A stretch of DNA of 64,000 nt, from assembly GCA_024233785.1 (NCBI GenBank), contig JACKPD010000012.1, positions 1 through 64,000 of the forward strand, given 5' to 3'. Made by a program: the position numbers and the translations under genes. Position 1 is the stretch's first letter, and every line of letters begins with the position of its first letter. Origin of the DNA: Spirochaetales bacterium (GTDB lineage: Bacteria > Spirochaetota > Spirochaetia > CADAEX01). The notes under the pieces were generated by a model. The model saw only the letters and a list, made by a program, of their open reading frames with translations, was not told where the DNA came from and ran no database searches. Below are positions 8,412 through 16,090 of the stretch, piece by piece.

Positions 8412-9114
8412 TTTCAAGCAGTCTTTTTACATTTCTTGTAGTTATCGCATAAACACCTGATTTAGCATAAGTTTTCATAAGACTGATATCATCAATAGTC
8501 CAGAGGGAAACCGGTACATATCTTTTCCGGAGTATGTCCACAATCTGTACATCGCAGCAGTCAGATCCCATGTTAAGGCAGATGCCTCCGGATCTCCTGT
8601 ATATATCTGTCAGATAATCTATATAGGATTCTTTATCAGATTTATATAGTGCAATAACATTTTCAGGGATAAATTCCTCTGAAATATTAACCATGAAACC
8701 GGCATCGGGGTAAAGAGATTTAAGAGATGCCGCCTGCTGCGCTGTATATCCTGAAAATACACACCTCCGCTCTGAACCTGTTTTGGTTAATATTTCCATC
8801 ACTTCTTCGATACAGCTGAAATCCTTTATATCCAGGTTTAACTGGATATTTTTTCCGGCTGTTTCTTCAAGTACATCAGACAGTGAAACAATTCCTTTTA
8901 AATTATCATACCCGGTTTCTGCAATTGATTTTACTCCTGTAAAAGATGATGCCTTGTAATCATTGTCGTGGGACAATACCGGAATCCGGTCTTTAGTGAT
9001 CCTCACATCAATTTCAGCGGCATCAGCCCCGCAGTCAATTGCAGCGAGAATAAATTCAAGTGAATTAGGTTTTGTATTTTCACATCCTGAGTGTGCAGTT
9101 ACAAGCGGTCTCAT
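8398..9114 (-). CDS. glycerophosphodiester phosphodiesterase family protein
   Basis: A 238-residue TIM-barrel enzyme. The start contains the GDPD motif AHSGC...KPNSLEFILAAI (an HRG...EN-like segment, with Ser-Gly replacing Arg-Gly), followed by AAEIDVRITKDRIPVLSHD, which holds the metal-binding Glu-x-Asp and the second catalytic His. The C-terminus keeps the SLWTIDD motif. The ATG at 9114 lies two bases after the stop codon of the kinase gene, so the two are coupled; an open frame further upstream overlaps the kinase and is not used. It probably cleaves glycerophosphodiesters to glycerol-3-phosphate and an alcohol. With an inositol-type kinase beside it, glycerophosphoinositol is an attractive but unproven substrate. 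No signal peptide is visible. Confidence 0.85.
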   Translation of the reverse strand: MRPLVTAHSGCENTKPNSLEFILAAIDCGADAAEIDVRITKDRIPVLSHDNDYKASSFTGVKSIAETGYDNLKGIVSLSDVLEETAGKNIQLNLDIKDFSCIEEVMEILTKTGSERRCVFSGYTAQQAASLKSLYPDAGFMVNISEEFIPENVIALYKSDKESYIDYLTDIYRRSGGICLNMGSDCCDVQIVDILRKRYVPVSLWTIDDISLMKTYAKSGVYAITTRNVKRLLEIISD

Positions 9115-9116
9115 TT

Positions 9117-9986
9117 TTATTTCATTCTTGCAAGGACATCTTCGATAGTCCCTGTAAATCTTCCGGGTTTCTCCATTTTTATGCTTGTAAGGGCTGCAGC
9201 GTATCTTACCGCCTCTTCCGGTCCATGTGTAAGGTGCCGTGCAAGGTATGAGGCAAAACAAGTGTCGCCTCTGCCTGTTCTCCCTGAAAGATTTTCAGGA
9301 TTGAAGGGAGCCTTGTAGATTTTACCTTCAACAAGAACAAGTACTTCTGTGTTATGTGTTACCATTACCTCTTTTGCCCCGAGTTCTGCAAGTATCCTTG
9401 CCGCTTTTTCCCTGTCATCAGTGCCTGTAAGAATCTCTGCCTCAGCTGCGTCTGTTTTAAGGTATGTGATCCTGGGGAGATATATCTTTTTATTTTCCCA
9501 GTCCCGGAACAGAAGTTTCCCGCCGTCGCTGCATCTTAATAGTCCCTGCGCATCAATCGCAACAGATGCTTTTTTTGAAAGGGGAGTAATAAGTGTTTCC
9601 GGCAGCTCATCCCTGAACAGCCCCGCAAGGTGGAATATTTTTGTTTCTTCAGCAGGTATATCTTTTTCTGTAAACGGCTGCGCACTCGAGAGCAGGGTAA
9701 CTTTTCTTTTTTCCCTGTCAGCGGAGAGGTAAATATTTTCAATTGATGTTGATAAAGGAGACTCAATAATTTTAAGGTCAATATTCTTCCCTCTGATATA
9801 TTCAATATCTTTCCAGTCTTCTCTGGCTGCTTTTGTTACAACCAGTACTCCGGCTCCTGTCTGTGATGCCGATGCTGAAGAATATACCACAGGGCCTGCC
9901 GTAAACCTCTGTTCCTCATTTATATCGGGGTAAATCATTATATCTTTTGAAACATGACCCATCATGATAATGTCATACTTTTTCAT
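9117..9986 (-). CDS. PfkB-family kinase, related to Thermotoga TM0415 / inositol kinases
   Basis: A 289-residue ribokinase-fold enzyme with MMGHVSKD at the N-terminus, TSIEN at 80-84, DAQGLLR at 145-151, TDAAEAEILTGT at 178-189 and the anion-hole and catalytic motif GRTGRGDTC with the catalytic Asp at 241. From memory, these blocks match Thermotoga maritima TM0415, a member of the inositol gene cluster there, and archaeal myo-inositol 3-kinases, better than they match fructokinase or ribokinase. Thus a cyclitol kinase is the favoured reading. AGAGGT precedes the ATG. It is the first gene of a two-gene operon with the phosphodiesterase. Confidence 0.82.
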   Translation of the reverse strand: MKKYDIIMMGHVSKDIMIYPDINEEQRFTAGPVVYSSASASQTGAGVLVVTKAAREDWKDIEYIRGKNIDLKIIESPLSTSIENIYLSADREKRKVTLLSSAQPFTEKDIPAEETKIFHLAGLFRDELPETLITPLSKKASVAIDAQGLLRCSDGGKLLFRDWENKKIYLPRITYLKTDAAEAEILTGTDDREKAARILAELGAKEVMVTHNTEVLVLVEGKIYKAPFNPENLSGRTGRGDTCFASYLARHLTHGPEEAVRYAAALTSIKMEKPGRFTGTIEDVLARMK

Positions 9987-10254
9987 AAATACCTCTTTTA
10001 TCTTTTTCTCAATGATACATGCAAATATTATTATAGTAAATATTCAATGATTTAAAATGTTAAAATAATGTAACCGCGTACATGAGCTGCAGCCTTTAAA
10101 TTTATACAAAATCCAATATACTTGATTTCATAAATTATCAGTATTTGATTATTATGAAACTTATTTGTCTTTTTTGCATATATTCTGATGTAGAATAGTA
10201 AAAAAAGGATATGTATGAATAATTTTTTCAGTCATCAATTATAAAATATATTTT

Positions 10255-10845
10255 ATGGATACAAGTACCCGGATGAATGATGACGAACAGGATGTTAAAA
10301 GTATTCAGGCAGTACTCAATGGAGAGAGGAATGCATTTACATCAATTGTATCCCGTTATACTAAGGTGTTATTTTCTCTGAGTTATCATATGACCGGTAA
10401 CAGGGAAGAAGCAGAAGAAGCTGTTCAGGAAATATTTATTCTTATTTTCAGAAAACTGCATAAATATAATCAGGAAAAACGGTTTTATACCTGGATGTTT
10501 ACTGTTGCTGTAAACTATCTTAAAACTCTTGTCAGAAAAAGTAATAGATTCTCACCTAATCCGGATCTGCAATTTGATGATTCTCTTCAATACGAATTGA
10601 ATACCCTTCAGGAAAGCAGTCCTGAAAATGATTTAATCCGCAGAGAATCCGGTAAAGCTCTGCAATCCGCACTTAACCGCCTGCCGCTGAAATACAGGTC
10701 TGTTTTCATACTCAGGGAAGTTGAGGGGATATCAATAAAAGAGACAGCAGCAATTCTGAGAATCCCTGAAAATACTGTTAAGACATTAAGCAGACGCGGT
10801 AAAGATGAACTAAAAAAAATTATTGTTTCACTGGAATGGAATTGA
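10255..10845 (+). CDS. ECF-family RNA polymerase sigma factor (RpoE-like)
   Basis: The 196-residue protein has sigma region 2 (about residues 20-90, with SYHMTGNREEAEEAVQE and WMFTVAVNYL) and region 4 (about 140-193, RLPLKYRSVFILREVEG and ENTVKTLSRRGKDELK). It is followed 43 bases later by an anti-sigma-type membrane protein, the usual ECF pairing. No ribosome site is seen before the ATG at 10255; an AT-rich -10-like box at about 10240-10247 would leave almost no leader, or the in-frame ATG at 10273 may be used. The 268-base gap upstream, shared with the divergent kinase, holds no gene that I can see. The operon downstream encodes secreted and outer-membrane-like proteins, suggesting envelope control. 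Confidence 0.92.
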   Translation: MDTSTRMNDDEQDVKSIQAVLNGERNAFTSIVSRYTKVLFSLSYHMTGNREEAEEAVQEIFILIFRKLHKYNQEKRFYTWMFTVAVNYLKTLVRKSNRFSPNPDLQFDDSLQYELNTLQESSPENDLIRRESGKALQSALNRLPLKYRSVFILREVEGISIKETAAILRIPENTVKTLSRRGKDELKKIIVSLEWN

Positions 10846-10888
10846 AACTTTATCGTTTAAAGCGAGTATATATATTTAAGGGGTTAAA

Positions 10889-11473
10889 ATGGAATGCGAT
10901 AAGGTCAGAAAGATTATTTATGAATATCATAATCTGAAATTGACTGTTCCTGAGATATACAGGGAGCACCTGGATAATTGCATTTCATGCAGAACTTTTA
11001 AAAAATCATTGGACATGGTGGAAGGCTGCGGTGAATTTAATTTACCGGTAATAGAAGGCCTTGAGGAGAAATGTCTGCGGGGTGTTGATTCTCTCCGTGC
11101 AGATTCCCGGGGATTCTTCATAAACCGGACACTACTGGCCGCGGCAGCTGTTCTTCTGGTGGTTTTTACAGTGTCAATCACTCTTATGGCTGTTGGAAAC
11201 ATTGAAAAGAGTGTTGTCGTTTATCTGCAGTTTTATGCCCCTGAAGCCAAAGAGGTCGCCGTTGTCGGCGACTGGAACAACTGGAACCCTGCCTTGGATA
11301 TACTTCAGGACAAAGACGGGGACGGAAGATGGGAGATCCGGATAAAGGTCCGTACCGGAAGGGAATACAGATACCAGTTCCTGATTGACGGGGAGCAGTG
11401 GGTTCCCGATCCGGATGCTCCAATCAGTTTGAATGACGGATTCGGGGGAGAAAACTCAATTCTAAATATTTAG
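10889..11473 (+). CDS. anti-sigma-type membrane protein with extracytoplasmic CBM48-like (glycogen-binding) domain
   Basis: Three parts are visible in 194 residues. Residues 1-40 hold Cys3 and an H27-x3-C31-x2-C34 motif, the zinc anti-sigma signature. Residues 81-102 form one membrane segment. Residues about 110-194 match the early-set/AMPK-type glycogen-binding fold, with VAVVGDWNNWNP at 123-134 and YRYQFLIDGEQWVPDPDAP. The predicted topology puts the zinc domain in the cytoplasm, next to the sigma factor encoded upstream, and the sugar-binding-like domain outside. The obvious role is to hold the ECF factor and release it in response to an envelope or polysaccharide signal. The ligand and release mechanism are unknown. 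Confidence 0.85.
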   Translation: MECDKVRKIIYEYHNLKLTVPEIYREHLDNCISCRTFKKSLDMVEGCGEFNLPVIEGLEEKCLRGVDSLRADSRGFFINRTLLAAAAVLLVVFTVSITLMAVGNIEKSVVVYLQFYAPEAKEVAVVGDWNNWNPALDILQDKDGDGRWEIRIKVRTGREYRYQFLIDGEQWVPDPDAPISLNDGFGGENSILNI

Positions 11474-11502
11474 AAAAATATTATTATTACAGGAGATGGA
11501 AT

Positions 11503-12066
11503 ATGAAAATTAAAAAAGCATTGGTAATTCTGACAGTTCTGCTGTTGATTGCAGGGAATATTTCAGCACAGGAAAATAAATATCTTGAAAAACTGCAGAT
11601 TGAACTTCAGCAGAGAAACTGGAACAGGGAAGAGGTCCGTAATATGCTTCAGATATGCCGGACACTTGACTGGGAAGGGACAAATCCCGCTCATGCTGAA
11701 ATATCAGCACTGGCACTTCAGATGGGAGTGGAAAAGAATGAGAATTTGAGTTTAAATGAACAGGCTCAGCTTGCTCTCCATGTTGCACTCCAGTCAAGGG
11801 AAATGGAAAGGGCGGGTCTTTCAGACCGTGAGATCGCAGGTGTTGTAATGCGCAGCACAAGAGAGATGTATCAGGAAATAAACCGTAACAGACATATGTA
11901 TAAGCTTGAAAACATAGGTGAGAATATTGACCAGTGTGTAAGGGCTGCAATACAAAATCAGCTTCGTATATCCAATAGCAACATTGTTCAGAAAAGGGAC
12001 GGCAGCAGTTCGGATACTTCCATGTCAATGAACAGCGGAAGCGGAATGAAAAGGAAAAAGCCGTAA
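11503..12066 (+). CDS. secreted protein of unknown function
   Basis: A 187-residue protein with a clear signal peptide (hydrophobic residues 8-20, cleavage after NISAQ). The mature part is charged and predicted helical (EKLQIELQQRNWNREEVRNMLQ) and ends in a Ser/Met-rich, low-complexity tail and a lysine-rich end. I recognise no family. AGGAG precedes the ATG. It lies 29 bases after the anti-sigma gene and 12 before another secreted protein, so it belongs to the ECF operon and presumably acts in the periplasm or envelope. Confidence 0.7.
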   Translation: MKIKKALVILTVLLLIAGNISAQENKYLEKLQIELQQRNWNREEVRNMLQICRTLDWEGTNPAHAEISALALQMGVEKNENLSLNEQAQLALHVALQSREMERAGLSDREIAGVVMRSTREMYQEINRNRHMYKLENIGENIDQCVRAAIQNQLRISNSNIVQKRDGSSSDTSMSMNSGSGMKRKKP

Positions 12067-12078
12067 TAAGATAAATTT

Positions 12079-12807
12079 ATGTCAGGAACCCTGAAATATG
12101 ATATGGCCGGCGGTTTTGTAAAAATGCCGGCCATGATTTGTTTCTTTTTATTAATTATGTTTTATTCTCCGCAGGCAGCATGGACTCAGGAAATGGAAGG
12201 CAATGTACTTTTTCCGGTTGTTTCAATGATGGAAAAATCAGGCTACAGCAGGAGTCTTATGGAGATTATATTGATACCCTGCAGAGAAGCTGTAGATAAC
12301 GGTATCCCGCTGGATTTTATTGAACCGCGTGTCCAGGAAGGACTGATAAAGAAAGTTCCAGCTCAGGTAATCGCTAAGGCGGTTCATAATGAAGTTTTTC
12401 TTTATAGCAGATCCCGGACAATAATTCATAATATACAGGGAGCTGAAATATTTATTGAAAAGCATAATCTCTGGAGCAGAACATCCAGTCTTCTGGCATC
12501 CGGTGTTTCAATATCTGATATTGAAAAGCTGATTAAAATGACACTGTCTGTGCCGGAAAATTATAATCAGTCAACCATTCTGTACATCAGCCTTACAAAG
12601 TGGGGGCTGACTGAAACGCAGTCACTTCAAATTGTAAAGGCTGTTCTTGACTCTTCAATTTCTTCTAGCGAATATAGTGATTTAACTTCTCTCTTTACAA
12701 TAGGCCGGCGCAGTAATATACCACCCGAAAAACTCATCAGCAGGATTGAAGATGAGCTGCCGAATGTTAGAACACTTAGACAGCTTGAAAAACGAGTATT
12801 CCGGTAA
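12079..12807 (+). CDS. secreted, mostly helical protein of unknown function
   Basis: The 242-residue protein has an N-terminal hydrophobic segment (about residues 16-35, ending near QAAWTQ) that is probably a signal peptide with an extended n-region; in-frame ATGs at 12103 and 12124 could be the real start. The mature part contains repeated short helical units around SGYSRSLMEIILIPCREA, GIPLDFIEPRVQEGL and SGVSISDIEKLIKM, reminiscent of the preceding gene product in composition. No family is recognised. It sits between two other envelope genes in the ECF operon. Confidence 0.65.
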   Translation: MSGTLKYDMAGGFVKMPAMICFFLLIMFYSPQAAWTQEMEGNVLFPVVSMMEKSGYSRSLMEIILIPCREAVDNGIPLDFIEPRVQEGLIKKVPAQVIAKAVHNEVFLYSRSRTIIHNIQGAEIFIEKHNLWSRTSSLLASGVSISDIEKLIKMTLSVPENYNQSTILYISLTKWGLTETQSLQIVKAVLDSSISSSEYSDLTSLFTIGRRSNIPPEKLISRIEDELPNVRTLRQLEKRVFR

Positions 12808-12818
12808 AGGATGTTGTT

Positions 12819-13880
12819 ATGTGCAATAAAATAGCTCTTTTTTTTATACCCCTCATTCTGACTGTAATGACAGCAGAAGCTTATGACCCGTCATATTCTT
12901 TTGGAACTTACGGTCAAATAGAGAAATATTCAGATACCGGCGGGGCAGAATATCCGGCGGGAATATCAGCTGATGCATTCCAGCGGAATACTCTTCCGTC
13001 CGGATATTACTCATGGTATGCCGCTGCACTTTTTGAGTATTATCTTAATGATCCTGATAAATACGAAGACAGGGAAAATCTGGCAGCCGACCTTCATTTG
13101 GAAGGTGATTTGTTTGCATATGAAGCAGGTTCCACCTTAAGTTTTTCATTTAACAGTATTGATTATTCCTCCTATATTCAGCCGGACTGGAGCGCTTCTG
13201 TCATTATGAATCCTTCTGATTTCCCTTATTCAGTACGACTGAACTACTCCGGTTCCTGGATTTATCAGGAGAGTTATTTCGAAGACAGAATTATCAACAG
13301 GCTGCAGTTATCGGGGGCATATGATCCATCACTGAGATTCGGCGTGGAAATTTCTCTCAAAGCTGCATTGGAGGATTATTCCGAATATTATGTACTGGAT
13401 GATAATGGTGAAGATACTTCAGAAGAACGCAGGGATTACATCCTTTCAGCAGGATTGTCTTTTGAGGGTTTAGCCGGATATTTTCTCAATTGGAAGCTGT
13501 CATCCGGAATGAAATTTCAGGACTCAAATGCAAACCGATGGATTTCTGTAAATGAACTGGAGAAAGACAGTGAAGATTTAAAAAGTTTATTACTGCAGTC
13601 TGAAATAAACTGGTCTCCCATTATATCATTTAAATTCGGAGCAGAATACTTTCTGGAGTATGTACTTTATACATATAGAAAGGCTTCTGCCAGCGGCGGA
13701 TTTATTACTGATGATAACCTTGCTGTTGTAAACACAGGGGGATCGATAGATCTTGGATGGACATTTAACAGTTCACTTTTTTACAATACATCATTTTTGC
13801 TGAACAGATCATATTCATCTGATCCTGAATTTGATGAATGGAACTTCAGCATTAAGGGGTGGCTTCAGTATTCATTTTAA
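12819..13880 (+). CDS. probable outer-membrane beta-barrel protein
   Basis: A 353-residue protein with a signal peptide (residues 1-21, cleavage after AEA). The mature chain is rich in aromatic residues, with alternating hydrophobic/polar stretches such as LSFSFNSIDYSSYI, LQLSGAYDPSLRFGVEISL and SIDLGWTFNSSLFY, and it ends in the aromatic LQYSF, a classic barrel-assembly signal. It is the last gene of the ECF operon, twelve bases after the previous one, and is a likely target or effector of the sigma pathway. The pore or ligand function is not visible. Confidence 0.75.
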   Translation: MCNKIALFFIPLILTVMTAEAYDPSYSFGTYGQIEKYSDTGGAEYPAGISADAFQRNTLPSGYYSWYAAALFEYYLNDPDKYEDRENLAADLHLEGDLFAYEAGSTLSFSFNSIDYSSYIQPDWSASVIMNPSDFPYSVRLNYSGSWIYQESYFEDRIINRLQLSGAYDPSLRFGVEISLKAALEDYSEYYVLDDNGEDTSEERRDYILSAGLSFEGLAGYFLNWKLSSGMKFQDSNANRWISVNELEKDSEDLKSLLLQSEINWSPIISFKFGAEYFLEYVLYTYRKASASGGFITDDNLAVVNTGGSIDLGWTFNSSLFYNTSFLLNRSYSSDPEFDEWNFSIKGWLQYSF

Positions 13881-13908
13881 TTATTATTCTGACTGCTGAT
13901 AACCCCGG

Positions 13909-14178
13909 TTAAACAAATATCGCAGCGATTGTAATAACCGCGAAAACTATTCCTGCCCCGTTTGCTATAAGCAGAAAAATATCTTTTCTCAGCAGGCCGT
14001 ATGAAAGCCATATAGAATTGCTTATTATCGTAAGAGACGGCTGAATCCATATTTTAGTAAGATCCATATAATTGTTCCAGGCCACTTCGATCATGCTTGA
14101 GAACATCAGGGTTGTAAGCACTGTCCCTGTCATGCCGATTATTTTTTCAGTCCTTATCTGCTTTGCCGCGTGCGTCAT
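13909..14178 (-). CDS. SemiSWEET-type small sugar transporter
   Basis: Only 89 residues, with three predicted membrane segments (about 13-31, 45-60 and 66-88), the size and topology of bacterial SemiSWEETs, which dimerise to make a sugar uniporter. The first helix GMTGTVLTTLMFSSMIEVAWNN and the conserved N-S-x-W pattern in the second (IISNSIWLSYG) fit the family, although the usual Pro-Gln of PQ-loop relatives is missing. It starts just after the isomerase stop codon and uses AAGGAG located inside the end of that gene, so the two are co-expressed. Confidence 0.7.
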   Translation of the reverse strand: MTHAAKQIRTEKIIGMTGTVLTTLMFSSMIEVAWNNYMDLTKIWIQPSLTIISNSIWLSYGLLRKDIFLLIANGAGIVFAVITIAAIFV

Positions 14179-14179
14179 T

Positions 14180-15049
14180 TTACTTCTGACTCCTTGTCTT
14201 TATAATTAAAGATTCAATATCCTGCCTGATCTGTTTAAGGAAAGGTCTGTAAAGTTCCGCATTGAATTCGCATAACACAATACCGTCATAGTTGTTAAGT
14301 ATTTTAAATATCTCTTCATATGGAATCCTTCCCCAAAGCGGCGGAATATGTATATCTCCTCTGCCGAGTGCAATCCGGTATCCCATCGGGAGAGAGTCAT
14401 ATACGCTGCGGTTTGTTATCCTGAGCGGCTCGAAAATACCGGTATTGTCTGAAATGTGCAGATGTCCGAGTAAAGGAGCGGATTTTCTTATTGAATCAAG
14501 GTAATCAAAGCCGATAAATGAAGATGCCAGAAATCCATGGCCGGTATCATAATTAAGGACAAAGTTTTTTCTGTTTACTTTTTTTACGAATTCGATTACC
14601 GGATCGGCATACTCAACTTCTATGTTTTCAATTGCGAGTGTTATACCCATTTTTGCCGCAAAATCTGCTGCTTCAATATGAGCGTTCAGGAACCTCTCCT
14701 CAATCTGACTTGAACTGCTCTTTTTCTCATAATGCAGATTCAGCAGCACGCATCCTGATTCTGCGGCCGCTTCAATTGAAGAGAATAAGGTGTTTTTGTG
14801 GGTGTCAAAATCATCGTCGGAGCGGAGGTCAATCCCGTACCCTATATGCATTGTGTATGTAAAACTGTAATCCGCGAGAAGATTTTTTAAAACAGGAAGC
14901 CATCTTCTTTCAAGCTTTCCTCCGGTAATGAGGGGGAACATGTCAGCGTCAAATTCTACTGCCTGATATCCTGCATCAGCGAATTCAGATAGCCATTTCG
15001 TGGCAGTCTCAGTTCTTGTCACAGGCGGAAGGTTTATACCGATTTTCAT
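14180..15049 (-). CDS. sugar phosphate isomerase/epimerase-like TIM barrel
   Basis: The 289-residue protein has the xylose-isomerase-like barrel: VEFDADMF at strand 2, LAIENIEVEY with the first metal Glu, FVLNYDTGHGF with Asp-His, LGHLHISDN with the second His, and VLCEFNAE with the last Glu. GGAG precedes the ATG. It overlaps functionally with the SemiSWEET gene placed one base downstream, suggesting uptake followed by isomerisation of a free keto- or aldo-sugar. The exact substrate cannot be deduced. Confidence 0.82.
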   Translation of the reverse strand: MKIGINLPPVTRTETATKWLSEFADAGYQAVEFDADMFPLITGGKLERRWLPVLKNLLADYSFTYTMHIGYGIDLRSDDDFDTHKNTLFSSIEAAAESGCVLLNLHYEKKSSSSQIEERFLNAHIEAADFAAKMGITLAIENIEVEYADPVIEFVKKVNRKNFVLNYDTGHGFLASSFIGFDYLDSIRKSAPLLGHLHISDNTGIFEPLRITNRSVYDSLPMGYRIALGRGDIHIPPLWGRIPYEEIFKILNNYDGIVLCEFNAELYRPFLKQIRQDIESLIIKTRSQK

Positions 15050-15215
15050 GTTTTTCTCCCTGCTTTCATCTTATTCTCTGAATAAGAGATTTATCATTTA
15101 AGAAAGGAATTGTAAATCAGCTGCCATGGTTTGCTGAATGGAAGAAGGGCTTTTACAATATTGATTTAATTTTGATTTGTTTGAATACTGTTTAAGTACA
15201 CATGGAGATGAAAAT

Positions 15216-16073
15216 ATGAAACTTACTTTTATGGGGACCGGTGCAAGCGAAGGTATTCCGGCATTCAGATGCCTCTGCCCTGTATGCAGCGAGGCGAGGG
15301 AAAAGGGCGGACGGCATATCAGGCAGAACGCCTCTTTGCACCTGCAGTCAGAGCGCGGGATAAATGTTCTGATCGATATGCCTCCCCAGATCAAGATGAT
15401 GCTTGAAAAATACTCTTTAAGCGATACGGCCCTTGATATTATCCTTTTTACGCATTACCACATTGACCATACAGGGGGAATATTTCATCTTCTGGAATCG
15501 ATGGCTAATAACGGTCATGTTCCCACGGGAAAACCTTTGAAAGTTTATATGCCGGATGACTGTTACAGGACGGCAATGGAGGGCATGTACGCAGGCCAGC
15601 CTGATATGGGTAGATCTGATTACAGGGAATTCTACTCGCTCGAGGTTTTACGCAGCCTTGAAAAATTATCGCCCGGTACGCTTAAAGTTTTGGCGCTTGA
15701 TACAAATCATCTTGCCGGCCATCCTGCAGTACCCTATAAAAGGGAATGCCACGGCTACCTTTTTACAGAAAAGGGCAGGAGCGCAGCTTATATGGTAGAC
15801 TCATCCGCAGAGCTCCCCCCTGCAACAGTTGAGGCTCTTCTCAATCAGAAACTTGACTGCCTTATCTATGAATGCACATTCGACAGATACCCGGGAAAGG
15901 GCAGAGGGCATAGCGACCATGAGGGAGTACTTGGTATCCGTGACCTGCTCAGGCCGGAAAGGATGATCATCACCCACATCAGCCACAGGAATTTCAGCCA
16001 TGACAGGCTTTCTTCTTTTATGGAAAAACACGGTATTGAAACTGCATGGGACGGTATGAAGATAGAGGTTTGA
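15216..16073 (+). CDS. PhnP-like metallo-beta-lactamase-fold hydrolase
   Basis: The 285-residue protein has the PhnP/MBL layout: GTGASEGIPAFRCLCPVC with a structural CxC..C zinc site, THYHIDHTGG carrying the metal-binding histidines, HSDHEGV and ITHISHRNFSH. PhnP cleaves cyclic ribose phosphates in phosphonate metabolism, but no phn genes are near, so a more general phosphodiesterase role is possible. The ATG at 15216 has GGAG nine bases upstream and is preferred to the in-frame ATG at 15177. It converges on the flavoprotein gene. Confidence 0.82.
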   Translation: MKLTFMGTGASEGIPAFRCLCPVCSEAREKGGRHIRQNASLHLQSERGINVLIDMPPQIKMMLEKYSLSDTALDIILFTHYHIDHTGGIFHLLESMANNGHVPTGKPLKVYMPDDCYRTAMEGMYAGQPDMGRSDYREFYSLEVLRSLEKLSPGTLKVLALDTNHLAGHPAVPYKRECHGYLFTEKGRSAAYMVDSSAELPPATVEALLNQKLDCLIYECTFDRYPGKGRGHSDHEGVLGIRDLLRPERMIITHISHRNFSHDRLSSFMEKHGIETAWDGMKIEV

Positions 16074-16090
16074 AAGCCTGGAATTAAATA

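Noticed and set aside
9115..9261. Longer N-terminus for the glycerophosphodiesterase.
   Set aside because: It would overlap the kinase gene heavily and lacks homology; the ATG at 9114 directly precedes the conserved catalytic motif.
10214..10243. Tiny reading frame before the ECF sigma gene.
   Set aside because: Nine codons only with no sign of coding or attenuation structure.
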